From: Yoonia litorea | GTDB taxonomy: Bacteria; Pseudomonadota; Alphaproteobacteria; Rhodobacterales; Rhodobacteraceae | NCBI RefSeq assembly: GCF_900114675.1 | Contig: NZ_FOZM01000003.1 | Coordinates: 372,001-436,000, forward strand | Direction: 5' to 3' | DNA length: 64,000 nt | Shown here: positions 24,416 to 33,407 of the stretch, in pieces | Layout of the letters: every line of letters begins with the position of its first letter | How positions within the stretch are numbered: position 1 is the first letter of the stretch | Notes under the pieces: model-generated | The model's input: only the letters and a program-made list of their open reading frames with translations | What the model was told of the DNA's origin: nothing | The model's database searches: none | Program-made: the position numbers and the translations under genes

Positions 24416-25031
24416 TGGTCGCCTCGGTCGCGGCGATGATGTCTTCGCGCGAGACGCCGTCTGCACATTCTACGATGTGAAGACCTTTCTGCCCGACATC
24501 AAGAACGCCGAGGTTTGTGATGATCCGATCAACCACCCCTTTTCCGGTGAGAGGCAGCGTACATTCTTTCAGCACCTTGCTGTCACCATGTTTGTTGGTG
24601 TGGTCCATAACGACAATCACGCGTCCGACACCGGCCACCAGATCCATCGCCCCGCCCATGCCTTTGACGAGCTTGCCGGGGATCATCCAGTTTGCGAGAT
24701 CGCCATCCTCTGAGACTTCCATGGCGCCAAGGATCGCTGCTGCAATCTTGCCGCCGCGGATCATCCCGAACGATGTAGCACTGTCAAAATATGCGGTGCG
24801 GCGCAGTTCCGTGATTGTCTGCTTGCCGGCGTTGATCAGATCAGGATCTTCTTCACCTTCGAAAGGGAAGGGACCCATGCCAAGCATCCCGTTCTCGGAT
24901 TGCAGTGTAATGTCCTTGTCACCGACGTAGTTGGCCACCAGCGTCGGGATGCCGATCCCGAGGTTTACATACATCCCGTCTTCGAGTTCCTGTGCTGCCC
25001 GCGCAGCCATCTGGTTCCGATCCCAAGGCAT
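24408..25031 (-). CDS. scoB: Succinyl-CoA:3-ketoacid CoA-transferase subunit B
   Basis: The beta subunit (207 residues) of the CoA-transferase that activates acetoacetate with succinyl-CoA for ketone body and acetoacetyl-CoA metabolism. The catalytic glutamate is in [11 protein letters not shown] near residue 46. [19 protein letters not shown] and [17 protein letters not shown] are family blocks. The start ATG shares one base with the scoA stop (TAATG), typical of a co-translated two-subunit enzyme. Confidence 0.95.
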   Translation of the reverse strand: MPWDRNQMAARAAQELEDGMYVNLGIGIPTLVANYVGDKDITLQSENGMLGMGPFPFEGEEDPDLINAGKQTITELRRTAYFDSATSFGMIRGGKIAAAILGAMEVSEDGDLANWMIPGKLVKGMGGAMDLVAGVGRVIVVMDHTNKHGDSKVLKECTLPLTGKGVVDRIITNLGVLDVGQKGLHIVECADGVSREDIIAATEATIV

Positions 25032-25735
25032 TATGCGTCCTCCCGCTTGCGCGTCGTGCGCTGTTCAATGCGTTTCTCATGCTCACCCTGGATAATGCGA
25101 TGCACATAAATGCCAGGCAGGTGGATATTGTCGGGATCGAGTGATCCGGTCGGCACAATCTCTTCGACCTCAACCACACAGGTCTTGCCACACATTGCGG
25201 CAGGTGGGTTAAAGTTGCGTGCTGTTTTGCGGAAGATCAGGTTGCCGGTCTCGTCTGCCTTCCAGGCCTTGACGATGGACAAGTCGGCAAAGATGCCTTC
25301 TTCCATGATGTAGGTTTCGCCGTTGAAGTCCTTATGGTCCTTACCTTCGGCAATGACTGTGCCGACACCGGTCTTGGTAAAGAAGCCGGGAATACCACAG
25401 CCACCCGCACGCATGCGTTCGGCCAATGTGCCTTGCGGATTGAATTCAAGCTCCAACTCGCCTGACAGGTATTGGCGCATGAACTCTGCGTTCTCGCCAA
25501 CATAAGAGCTGATCATCTTCTTGACCTGTCGTGTCTGCAGCAGGATCCCGATGCCAAAGTCATCGACACCTGCATTGTTAGACGCAAAAGTAAGGTCCTT
25601 CGTGCCAGCTTCCTTGATTGCCTGAAGCAATAATTCCGGGATGCCGCAAAGTCCGAAACCGCCTGCGGCGATCAACATGCCGTCATGCAACAGGCCATCA
25701 AGGGCTGCGCTGGCGTTTGGATAAATCTTGTTCAT
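25031..25735 (-). CDS. scoA: Succinyl-CoA:3-ketoacid CoA-transferase subunit A
   Basis: The alpha subunit, 234 residues. The CoA-binding [12 protein letters not shown] lies near residue 23, and [15 protein letters not shown] and [16 protein letters not shown] follow. GGAG precedes the ATG. It is the first gene of scoA-scoB-acetyltransferase. The upstream 111 bp hold a long hairpin that may end the SRPBCC transcript, plus the sco promoter. Confidence 0.95.
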   Translation of the reverse strand: MNKIYPNASAALDGLLHDGMLIAAGGFGLCGIPELLLQAIKEAGTKDLTFASNNAGVDDFGIGILLQTRQVKKMISSYVGENAEFMRQYLSGELELEFNPQGTLAERMRAGGCGIPGFFTKTGVGTVIAEGKDHKDFNGETYIMEEGIFADLSIVKAWKADETGNLIFRKTARNFNPPAAMCGKTCVVEVEEIVPTGSLDPDNIHLPGIYVHRIIQGEHEKRIEQRTTRKREDA

Positions 25736-25798
25736 GCAAGTGCTCTCCTGCTGCTTTGCAGCAATTTGTGACGTTGGGTCGCGGGAGAGTCAATGAAT

Positions 25799-25838
25799 TG
25801 CCGCGCTGCAGAAGAAAATTGCACCCAGCAGCGCGGCA
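25799..25838 (-). terminator. Long hairpin after the SRPBCC gene (weak terminator)
   Basis: Perfect 11-bp arms (TGCCGCGCTGC at 25799-25809, GCAGCGCGGCA at 25828-25838) around an 18-nt loop. The minus strand continues ATTCATTG, a poor U-run, so terminator function is uncertain. Confidence 0.45.
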
Positions 25839-25846
25839 GGTCGTCA

Positions 25847-26437
25847 TCAAGATGCCTGGGCCTGCGTAAAGGCCGCAGCAAAGCCGGTCAGCCCGTTCTC
25901 CATAAACGGACGGAAGTCGTCATCCAGATACGACCGGATAAAGGGTCGCGCGAAGAAAATACTAGGTTTGATATTGTAGGACCACGTCATCTGGGTTTGC
26001 CCGCCAATTTCGGTCAGCCGTAGCTCGCCATAGATGTGATCGATGAATCGGCCTGAAGGTGCCGTAATATCCCAGATCTGATAGGTGAGCTCGTCTGCAT
26101 CGTTGGTCAGGACGCGCTCATGGACATGATATCCCCCGTCCAGATCAACCCGTCTCAAAGAGGGGATGCTCCCCCAAGGGCCCTGAAGAACCTCAATCCC
26201 TGTGATCTGCGGAATATTGCCGGAGGGTTCCAGAAATTCGGTGATCGGGCGTGCGTCCATGAAGGCGCGCACAACAGGAAGCGGTGCGTCGAATGTGACC
26301 GAGATCACGTTCGATTGGTACTGGCTCTCTTCAGCCAGATCAGGGGCAGGTGGCACTTCGTTTGCTGACGCAGACGTGGCTAGGGCGAGGGAAACAGCAA
26401 CAAACAGGGCGCTGACCGACAGTCGCGTGGCTTTCAT
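25847..26437 (-). CDS. Exported SRPBCC-fold protein
   Basis: A 196-residue protein with a clear Sec signal peptide (about 1-26, ending TSASA then NEVPP). The rest fits the SRPBCC/START-like ligand-binding fold: VISVTFDAPLPVVRAFM at the start, the strand-rich middle with ELRLTEIGGQTQMTWSYNI, and the C-terminal helix DDFRPFMENGLTGFAAAF. The ligand is unknown. GGAG is 7 nt before ATG 26437; an ATG 12 bp earlier has no ribosome site. It is divergent from a marR gene with a palindromic operator between them, so it is the likely target of that regulator. Confidence 0.8.
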   Translation of the reverse strand: MKATRLSVSALFVAVSLALATSASANEVPPAPDLAEESQYQSNVISVTFDAPLPVVRAFMDARPITEFLEPSGNIPQITGIEVLQGPWGSIPSLRRVDLDGGYHVHERVLTNDADELTYQIWDITAPSGRFIDHIYGELRLTEIGGQTQMTWSYNIKPSIFFARPFIRSYLDDDFRPFMENGLTGFAAAFTQAQAS

Positions 26438-26448
26438 CGTGGTCTCCA

Positions 26449-26471
26449 TTTATTACGAATATCGTATTAAA
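26449..26471. promoter_or_regulatory. 23-bp near-perfect palindrome, probable MarR operator
   Basis: TTTATTACGA at 26449-26458, ATA centre, TCGTATTAAA at 26462-26471: the arms match at 9 of 10 positions. It lies 12 bp upstream of the SRPBCC start and 47 bp from the marR start, where a repressor would block one or both genes. Confidence 0.6.
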
Positions 26472-26517
26472 TAGAAACCCACCTTGAAGCTTCAAGCCCT
26501 TTGCGGCACGAAAAGGC

Positions 26518-26967
26518 ATGTCGAAACCGGACCAACTGCTCAAAATTGTCGGGACACTGATGCGGGTCATGCTGGTGAGTGAACGCACACCGCGTGCGCA
26601 GCAACACGTGACACGCTACAACCCGCATGATTTTCAGACTTTGGGCTTTTTGCGCGAAAACCCCGGGGCGCGCGCCACGACATTAACGGACTATCTCGGG
26701 GTGGTGCCGACCACGACCAGCAGTGTGATTGCTCGACTGGTACAGCGTGGCTTGGTGGCCAAGGCGAAACACCCCGAAGACGGGCGCGCTGTTTCACTGA
26801 GCCTGACCAAGGCGGGGCAGGACCTTGCCGAAACGATCTATCAGCAGGACCTGAGCAACATGAGACTGTTTCTCTCGGCAATCGACGAGTCAGAGCAGTC
26901 TCAACTGATTGCGCTTTTGCAGCGTGTTTCCGACCGGGTGACCGCGCTCGAAAACGGGCGCGACTGA
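26518..26967 (+). CDS. MarR family transcriptional regulator
   Basis: A 149-residue winged-helix repressor. The recognition region reads TTLTDYLGVVPTTTSSVIARL, the wing KHPEDGRAVSLSLTKAG, and N- and C-terminal helices form the dimer. MarR proteins release DNA on binding small phenolic or lipophilic ligands, or on oxidation; no cysteine is present here, so cysteine redox sensing is excluded. It probably controls the divergent SRPBCC gene and itself through the palindrome at 26449-26471. It ends 2 bp from the convergent topA stop. Confidence 0.88.
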   Translation: MSKPDQLLKIVGTLMRVMLVSERTPRAQQHVTRYNPHDFQTLGFLRENPGARATTLTDYLGVVPTTTSSVIARLVQRGLVAKAKHPEDGRAVSLSLTKAGQDLAETIYQQDLSNMRLFLSAIDESEQSQLIALLQRVSDRVTALENGRD

Positions 26968-26969
26968 GA

Positions 26970-29558
26970 TCATTTCTTGGCTGTCTTCTTTTTGGCCGCC
27001 GGTTTCTTCTTCGCGGGCGCTTTCTTCTTGGCGACCTTCTTGCCGGACTTCGCAGCGCGTTCGTCAATCAGGTCAACTGCCTGCGCCATCGTCAGCTCGG
27101 CAGGGTCAACCGTGTCAGGAATTGTTGCGTTGATCTTTTCCCATTTGACGTAAGGACCGTATTTGCCGTCAAAGATGTTCACCGGACCGCCGGCCTCAGG
27201 ATGCTCTCCAAGCTCCCTGATTGGCACAGCCGCCTTTCCGCGATTGCCGCGTGACGCCACCTTTTCTGCGAGAAGCTGCACGGCGCGGTTCATTCCTACT
27301 GTCCATACCTCGTCGATGCTTTCCAGATTGGCATTCGTGCCACCGCGGTGCGAGGTGCTTTCGGCGTGTTTGAGATAGGGACCATAACGACCGATGTTCG
27401 CCCAGACGGTGACACCATCCTCGGGGTGTGGCCCGATCTCGCGGGGAAGTTCCAGCAGCTTGACGGCTTCTTCAAGTGACACCTCTTCCGGTGTCCACTC
27501 TGGCGGAATACCTTGCCGTGGCGGTTTCTTGTTGTCCTCGGTGACTTGCCCGCGCTGCGCATAAGGACCAAAGCGACCCTTGAAGATCCGGATCTCGTCC
27601 CCCTCATCGTGGCCCAGCAATTTGCCATCGGGCGGAATAGCCGACGCTTCCGCTTCGGGATCGGGTGGACCAAAGGGACGGGTGTAGCGGCATTCGGGAT
27701 AATTCGAACACCCGATAAAGGCACCACCTGACCGCGCTGTCCGCATTGACAGACGCCCGTTGCCACAGTTGGGACAGAGCCGGGGATCGCTGCCATCCTC
27801 GGTCGGTGGGAAAAGATGCGGCTCCAACACCTCGTTGATCTTTTCCAGAACCTCTGTGATGCGCAGATCAGCCGTTTCGGCGATTGCTGCCGAGAAATCG
27901 CGCCAGAACTGACCCAACACAGCTTTATAGTCGGCATCACCTGCGCTGACTTCATCAAGCTGGTTTTCGAGGTCCGCCGTAAAGTCGTAGCCAACATATT
28001 TGCGGAAATAGTTGGTGAGGAAGGCCGTGACCAAACGGCCCTTGTCCTGTGGGATCAGGCGGTTCTTTTCTTTTTCAACATACCCGCGGTCTTGGATGGT
28101 TGTCACGATCGAGGCGTATGTTGACGGGCGACCGATGCCGAGCTCCTCCATCCGCTTGACCAGGGTCGCTTCGGTGTAGCGTGGCGGCGGTTGGGTGAAA
28201 TGCTGCTCGGGATCGACTTTTTCTTTTTTGGCCGCTTCGCCTTCGGCCAGTTGTGGCAGACGCTTATCATCGTCATCCACGACGCTGTCGTCTTTGCCTT
28301 CTTCGTAGATCGCGATGAATCCGTCAAAGACCATCACCTGACCATTGGCGCGGAGCACAACTTGTTCGTCGGCGCTTGAGATATCGACAACCGTTCTTTC
28401 AAGACGGGCCGCTGCCATCTGGCTGGCCATCGTCCGTTTGTAGATCAGATCATAAAGCTTGCGCTGGTCAGCATCGGCAATTTTTGCGTCCTCGGTGCTG
28501 ACGGCCATATCCGTGGGACGGATACATTCGTGGGCTTCCTGCGCATTCTTGGCCTTGTTCTTATAAACGCGTGGCTGGTCTGGCAGATATTTGTCGCCAA
28601 ACTTCGCTTTGATGGCATCACGCGCACCGGTGACCGCCTCTGGCGCCATGTCGATGCCGTCTGTCCGCATATAAGTAATGAGGCCCGCCTCATAGAGGCG
28701 CTGGGCGACGCTCATGGTCTGCTTTGCGCCCATCCCGAATTTCCGGCTTGCCTCTTGCTGCAGGGTCGAGGTCATGAACGGTGGCGACGGATTGCGGGTT
28801 GCGGGTTTTGCCTCAACAGATTTGATGACGAGATCACGCGAATTGACGGCCTGCACAGCCATCTCGGCTTGGGTGGCATTTGCCAGATCGAATTTGTCGA
28901 GCTTTTTGCCAGCAAGGGTGGTCAGTCGCGCCTCGAACGTCTGGCCGCGTGCTGATTGCAGCAATGCTTTGACTGTCCAGTATTCGCGGGCGCGGAAAGC
29001 TTCGATTTCCATCTCCCGTTCAACGATCAGGCGCAGGCAAACAGATTGCACACGCCCGGCCGATTTTGCGCCAGGCAGCTTGCGCCAGAGAACCGGAGAC
29101 AGATTGAAGCCCACGAGATAGTCAAGTGCGCGGCGCGCCAGATAGGCCTCTACCAAAGGCGCATCGACCTGACGCGGATTTTTCATCGCATCGGTCACGG
29201 CGGCCTTCGTGATCGCGTTGAAGACAACGCGGCTGACAGGGGTGTCCTTCTTGATTGCTTTGCGGGCGGTCAGCGCCTCAGTCAGGTGCCAGGAAATCGC
29301 TTCGCCTTCGCGGTCGGGGTCGGTCGCAAGGATCAGTTCGGGGTCGTCTTTCAGGGCGTCGACAATCGCCTTGATGTGTTTTTTGCTATCGGACGCGACC
29401 TCCCATTTCATCGAAAAATCTTCATCCGGAAGAACGGATCCGTCTTTTGGCGGCAGATCGCGCACATGCCCGTAAGAGGCCAGAACGGTGTAGTCCTTGC
29501 CGAGGTAGCTGTTGATTTTCTTCGCTTTTGCAGGAGATTCGACAACGACAACTGGCAT
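26970..29558 (-). CDS. topA: DNA topoisomerase I
   Basis: This enzyme relaxes negative supercoils through a transient break on one strand. It has 862 residues from MPVVVVESPAKAKK; the open frame 23 codons further upstream is rejected because the TOPRIM domain begins exactly there. The TOPRIM acidic residues lie in ATDPDREGEA (78-87). The catalytic tyrosine is Y296 in ITYMRTDG. One zinc ribbon is visible (CPNCG, later GCSNYPEC), then repeated GPYxK-type modules (FGPYAQRG, YGPYLKH, YGPYVKW). The tail is Lys/Ala-rich (KKAPAKKKPAAKKK), as in alphaproteobacterial TopA. It is last in a likely tldD-dprA-topA run. Confidence 0.97.
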   Translation of the reverse strand: MPVVVVESPAKAKKINSYLGKDYTVLASYGHVRDLPPKDGSVLPDEDFSMKWEVASDSKKHIKAIVDALKDDPELILATDPDREGEAISWHLTEALTARKAIKKDTPVSRVVFNAITKAAVTDAMKNPRQVDAPLVEAYLARRALDYLVGFNLSPVLWRKLPGAKSAGRVQSVCLRLIVEREMEIEAFRAREYWTVKALLQSARGQTFEARLTTLAGKKLDKFDLANATQAEMAVQAVNSRDLVIKSVEAKPATRNPSPPFMTSTLQQEASRKFGMGAKQTMSVAQRLYEAGLITYMRTDGIDMAPEAVTGARDAIKAKFGDKYLPDQPRVYKNKAKNAQEAHECIRPTDMAVSTEDAKIADADQRKLYDLIYKRTMASQMAAARLERTVVDISSADEQVVLRANGQVMVFDGFIAIYEEGKDDSVVDDDDKRLPQLAEGEAAKKEKVDPEQHFTQPPPRYTEATLVKRMEELGIGRPSTYASIVTTIQDRGYVEKEKNRLIPQDKGRLVTAFLTNYFRKYVGYDFTADLENQLDEVSAGDADYKAVLGQFWRDFSAAIAETADLRITEVLEKINEVLEPHLFPPTEDGSDPRLCPNCGNGRLSMRTARSGGAFIGCSNYPECRYTRPFGPPDPEAEASAIPPDGKLLGHDEGDEIRIFKGRFGPYAQRGQVTEDNKKPPRQGIPPEWTPEEVSLEEAVKLLELPREIGPHPEDGVTVWANIGRYGPYLKHAESTSHRGGTNANLESIDEVWTVGMNRAVQLLAEKVASRGNRGKAAVPIRELGEHPEAGGPVNIFDGKYGPYVKWEKINATIPDTVDPAELTMAQAVDLIDERAAKSGKKVAKKKAPAKKKPAAKKKTAKK

Positions 29559-29659
29559 GAGAATCCTTTGCGGAAATAGCTTTGATCTAAGTCGCGCAAG
29601 ATGTGGGGACTGCTGAGGGATTGTCAATGCAGCTAAATTTTTGTCGCACCACCGCTGAA

Positions 29660-30799
29660 TTATCCGGCAGGTCGGGCCAGCATTCCGCCAGCCGTCCGCG
29701 TGATTTCACCTGCCAGTTCCATATCCACCAGAACAGGTGTCGCCTCCGCGCTTGGTACCTGCACATCCCGCAAGAGCTGATCTTCGGACACTGGCGACGG
29801 GCCCAACCGGTCGAGGATCAGGCGATGCAGTTTGGCGGTCTGTCGCAGGCTGCGGGTCGGCTGCGCAACAACTGGCAGGTCGGCAATCTCCGGCGCTGCG
29901 CTTGAGGGCAGTATGCGGATCGCCTCAATCACGTCTTCGGCGTCTCTGACCAATGTGGCGCCATCCCGGATCAGCATATTGCATCCCCAGGCCCGCGCAT
30001 CGAACGGATGCCCCGGCACGGCCAAAACGTCCCGCCCATAATCAAGTGCGTTGCGTGCTGTGATCAGGCTACCGGATTTTGCGGCAGCCTCGACCACCAC
30101 AACGGCGCGTGCCAGACCGGAGATGATCCTGTTGCGTGCCGGAAAATGCCGCGCGCGCGGTTCCAGCCCCATCGGCATCTCAGACAGACGCAAGTCGGTT
30201 TTGGCAATTTCGGCTGCAAGCTTTGCGTTTTCGTTGGGGTAGATAACGTCGACGCCGCCAGCTTGCACCGCAATCGTCCCTTTCTGAAGCGCGCCCTCAT
30301 GGGCGGATTTGTCGATCCCGCGCGCAAGGCCCGAGACGACAACAAGCCCCGCGTCCGCAAGGTCGGCCGCGAGCCGGCGCGCCATGCGCAGGCCCAGTGA
30401 GGAGGCGTTGCGCGCGCCCACAATGGCGACGGCGGGGCGGGCAAGGAGGGAGAGATCACCGAGTGCCCAGAAAAGCGGCGGGGCGTCGGCAATCTCCGTC
30501 AGTGAATTGGGATAGTGTTGGCCGTCATTGAAAATCAGGCGTGCACCTGCAGCCCGCCCGCGACGCATCTCGGCAATGGCATCGGCGCGCGAGCAGGCTT
30601 GGTAGTCATCCACGCCAGCCGCACGGGCGATGTCTGGCAAAGCAGCCAGTGCCGCAGTTGCACTGCCATGTTCGCCGATCAGCCGTTTGTAGGTCGCTAC
30701 CCCGACCCTGCGGGATCGCAATAGGCGGAGCCTGTCGATGGCGTCGTCTTCCGGGGAAGGTTGGGGTGGGGGGGAATCGGAAGAATTGCTGGTCCCAGT
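29660..30799 (-). CDS. dprA: DNA-processing protein DprA
   Basis: DprA binds incoming single-stranded DNA and loads RecA during natural transformation; it is conserved well beyond known competent species. It has 379 residues. The Rossmann core includes AIVGARNASSLG, VVSGLARGIDKSAHEGAL and the GSLITARNALDYGRDVLAVPG block. A C-terminal winged-helix DML1-like domain (PVSEDQLLRDVQVPSAEATP) follows. ATG 30799 has GGAG about 7-8 nt upstream. It stands 101 bp upstream of topA, the frequent order in alphaproteobacteria. Confidence 0.95.
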   Translation of the reverse strand, partial: TGTSNSSDSPPPQPSPEDDAIDRLRLLRSRRVGVATYKRLIGEHGSATAALAALPDIARAAGVDDYQACSRADAIAEMRRGRAAGARLIFNDGQHYPNSLTEIADAPPLFWALGDLSLLARPAVAIVGARNASSLGLRMARRLAADLADAGLVVVSGLARGIDKSAHEGALQKGTIAVQAGGVDVIYPNENAKLAAEIAKTDLRLSEMPMGLEPRARHFPARNRIISGLARAVVVVEAAAKSGSLITARNALDYGRDVLAVPGHPFDARAWGCNMLIRDGATLVRDAEDVIEAIRILPSSAAPEIADLPVVAQPTRSLRQTAKLHRLILDRLGPSPVSEDQLLRDVQVPSAEATPVLVDMELAGEITRTAGGMLARPAG

Positions 30800-30886
30800 C
30801 ATCCGCAGGCTCCGCACTATTGCGCAGCCGAGACTAGAACCCGTTGGTTAACGAGTTCTGAAGACTATCAGCAAGATTGAGCAGAT

Positions 30887-32308
30887 TTAGGCTGCGGCAC
30901 CACCGACCGTTAGGCCGCCGATCAGCAGGCTTGGTTGCCCGACACCGACAGGCACCCACTGCCCTGCTTTGCCGCAATTCCCGATGCCCGGATCAAGGGC
31001 AAGGTCATTGCCGATCCCGCGAATATGCTTGAGGGCCGTCGCGCCATCGCCAATCAGCGTTGCCCCTTTGACCGGCGCACCGACCACACCATTCTTGACC
31101 CGATAGGCTTCTGTACAAGAAAAGACGAACTTGCCGTTCGTGATATCGACCTGACCGCCGCCAAATCCTACCGCGTAGATGCCATCCTTGAGGTCAGCGA
31201 CCAGACTTTCAGGTGCCGCTTCACCAGACAGCATGTAGGTATTTGTCATGCGCGGCATCGGGGCGTGGGCATAGCTTTCGCGCCGTCCGTTGCCTGTAGG
31301 CGCGACACCCATCAGGCGCGCGTTCTGGCGGTCCTGCATGTAGCCGACCAAAACCCCGTCTTCGATCAATGTGTTCTTGCCGCTCGGCGTGCCTTCATCA
31401 TCGACCGTGATCGAGCCGCGGCGGTCCGGGATCGTGCCATCGTCCAGCACCGTCACACCTTTCGCAGCAATTTGTTGCCCCATCAGGCCCGCAAATGCGC
31501 TGGAGCCCTTGCGATTGAAATCGCCTTCAAGCCCATGACCGATCGCCTCGTGCAAGAGAATTCCGGGCCAGCCCGGGCCAAGGACAACATCCATCACGCC
31601 TGCTGGTGCAGGCTCTGCATCCAGATTGACAAGGGCGATCCGCAGCGCCTCACGAGCAACAGGTTCCCAGTGGTCGCGACCAATCAGACCAATCAGGCCG
31701 GCACGACCGCCACCGCCGGTCCCACCGCTTTCGCGGCGGCCGTTTTCCTCGACGATAACGCTGATATTCAGGCGTGACATGGGGCGCACATCTGTGACGA
31801 GCGTGCCTTCGGGCCGCAAGATCACGACTTCCTGCAAAGAGGCCGCGACAGTCGCGGACACCTGAACGACACGCGGGTCGAGCGCTCGCGCGAAAGCGTC
31901 GATTTCCTTGAGCAGATCAATTTTGGCCGGAAACGTCGCCTGCAACATCGGGTCTTCGTCCGAGTAGAGCCGCGTGTTTGTGCCCGCAGGCCCATCGGCA
32001 AGCGTGCCGCCGCCGTCACCCACAGCCAGCCGCGCCGTTGAGACGGCACGTTTCAGCGCGTGTTCGTCTATCGTTGTGGAATGCGCGTAACCTGCGGTCT
32101 CCCCACGGACGGCGCGCAGGCCAAAGCCCTCTGACGCGTCAAAGCTCGCGGTTTTGATTCGTCCGTCATCAAAGGAAATCACCTCCGACTTCCGGCGCTC
32201 AAGAAAGAGTTCGCCATCGTCAGCCCCGGCGACGGCTTCACGCAACATGTCCAGCGCCTGATCCTGATCAAGATTTGTCTCAAACGGGCGGAAGGTGTCT
32301 ATGGACAT
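30887..32308 (-). CDS. tldD: Metalloprotease TldD
   Basis: TldD works with TldE (PmbA) as a heterodimeric zinc protease that trims modified peptides and degrades unfolded peptides. It has 473 residues from MSIDTFRPF. The zinc site is HEAIGHGLEGD, the HExxxH motif with H253 and H258. Other family blocks are GDFNRKGSSAF, RNARLMGVAPTGNGRRESYA and FGGGQVDITNGKF. No tldE gene is in this window. It is divergent from coxB and upstream of dprA. Confidence 0.95.
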   Translation of the reverse strand: MSIDTFRPFETNLDQDQALDMLREAVAGADDGELFLERRKSEVISFDDGRIKTASFDASEGFGLRAVRGETAGYAHSTTIDEHALKRAVSTARLAVGDGGGTLADGPAGTNTRLYSDEDPMLQATFPAKIDLLKEIDAFARALDPRVVQVSATVAASLQEVVILRPEGTLVTDVRPMSRLNISVIVEENGRRESGGTGGGGRAGLIGLIGRDHWEPVAREALRIALVNLDAEPAPAGVMDVVLGPGWPGILLHEAIGHGLEGDFNRKGSSAFAGLMGQQIAAKGVTVLDDGTIPDRRGSITVDDEGTPSGKNTLIEDGVLVGYMQDRQNARLMGVAPTGNGRRESYAHAPMPRMTNTYMLSGEAAPESLVADLKDGIYAVGFGGGQVDITNGKFVFSCTEAYRVKNGVVGAPVKGATLIGDGATALKHIRGIGNDLALDPGIGNCGKAGQWVPVGVGQPSLLIGGLTVGGAAA

Positions 32309-32492
32309 GTAAGATTCCTCATTATCGGCGATTTTTCCCGCCAAAGCGTCTGTTTGACGCAATAGCGGTTCTTGAGTTGTCCTTCAGGATATGGGACATG
32401 GACGTCCGAATACAATGGGATTCCGCCTAGACCCAACTGCGGGATTGCCAGGGAAAAGCACCGGAATCGGTGCACGGAGATAAGGGTAAGAT

Positions 32493-33317
32493 ATGCGTTT
32501 GAACACTTTCGTGGCTTCAATCTGGACGACTGCCGGTCTGTTGATGGCAGGCTCATCAGTTGCAGCTCAAGAGGTCAGCCAGGACCTTGAAATCGTCGGT
32601 GCGCCTGTTCAGGGCGGCACAGGCTTTCAGCCCGCAGCAACCGAACTGGCACGCGATGTGCATTGGCTCGACAACATGCTGCTGGTGATTATCACGGCAA
32701 TCACGCTCTTCGTGACGGCCCTGCTGGCGTGGGTCATCATCCGCTACAACCAAAAGCGCAATCCAAATCCCGCAAGCTTCACACACAACAGCCCGCTTGA
32801 GATTGCGTGGACTGTCGTGCCAGTCGTGATCCTTGTCTTTATCGGTGCGTTTTCACTGCCGGTCCTGTTCAAGCAGCAGGAAATTCCCGAAGCAGACATC
32901 ACGATCAAGGTCACAGGCTACCAGTGGTTCTGGGGCTATGAGTATGTTGACCATGGCTTCGGCTTTGAAAGCTACATGCTGCAGCGCGACGAGTTGGAAG
33001 AGTACGGTTACAGCCAGGACGAATACCTGCTCGCTACCGACACTGCCGTTGTCGTGCCGATTGGTGCCACCGTGGTCATGCAGGTCACAGCTGCTGACGT
33101 GATCCATTCGTGGACTGTTCCTGCCTTCGGCGTGAAGCAAGATGGTGTGCCAGGTCGTCTGGCAGAGCTTTGGTTTGCAGCCGAGCGTGAGGGTATCTTC
33201 TTCGGCCAGTGTTCAGAGCTTTGCGGCAAGGATCATGCCTATATGCCAATCACTGTGAAAGTCGTGAGCCAGGAAACTTACGACGCATGGTTGGCTGACA
33301 ACGGTGTGACATCCTGA
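32493..33317 (+). CDS. coxB: Cytochrome c oxidase subunit II
   Basis: This subunit receives electrons from cytochrome c through the binuclear CuA centre of the aa3-type oxidase. It has 274 residues: a signal peptide (about 1-25, ending VAAQE), two membrane helices (about 60-83 and 100-120), and the periplasmic cupredoxin domain. CuA ligands are visible as C240 and C244 in GQCSELCGKDHAYM with H248 and M251, plus the upstream histidine of VIHSWTVPAF. The aromatic GYQWFWGYEY motif feeds electrons in. It heads the operon, but subunit I (coxA) is not in this window. Confidence 0.97.
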   Translation: MRLNTFVASIWTTAGLLMAGSSVAAQEVSQDLEIVGAPVQGGTGFQPAATELARDVHWLDNMLLVIITAITLFVTALLAWVIIRYNQKRNPNPASFTHNSPLEIAWTVVPVVILVFIGAFSLPVLFKQQEIPEADITIKVTGYQWFWGYEYVDHGFGFESYMLQRDELEEYGYSQDEYLLATDTAVVVPIGATVVMQVTAADVIHSWTVPAFGVKQDGVPGRLAELWFAAEREGIFFGQCSELCGKDHAYMPITVKVVSQETYDAWLADNGVTS

Positions 33318-33329
33318 CCGGAACTTTTG

Positions 33330-33352
33330 GAAGGCAGACCGCGTCTGCCTTC
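33330..33352 (+). other. Strong hairpin between coxB and ctaB
   Basis: Perfect 10-bp arms (GAAGGCAGAC, GTCTGCCTTC) with a CGC loop, 13 bp after the coxB stop. It is followed by TATACC, not a U-run, so it is more likely an mRNA-stabilising or attenuating element than a full terminator. Confidence 0.5.
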
Positions 33353-33407
33353 TATACCCGCCGGTCAGTTCATCCGGCGCATATCGCAATAGACTGTAAG
33401 GCAAGCC

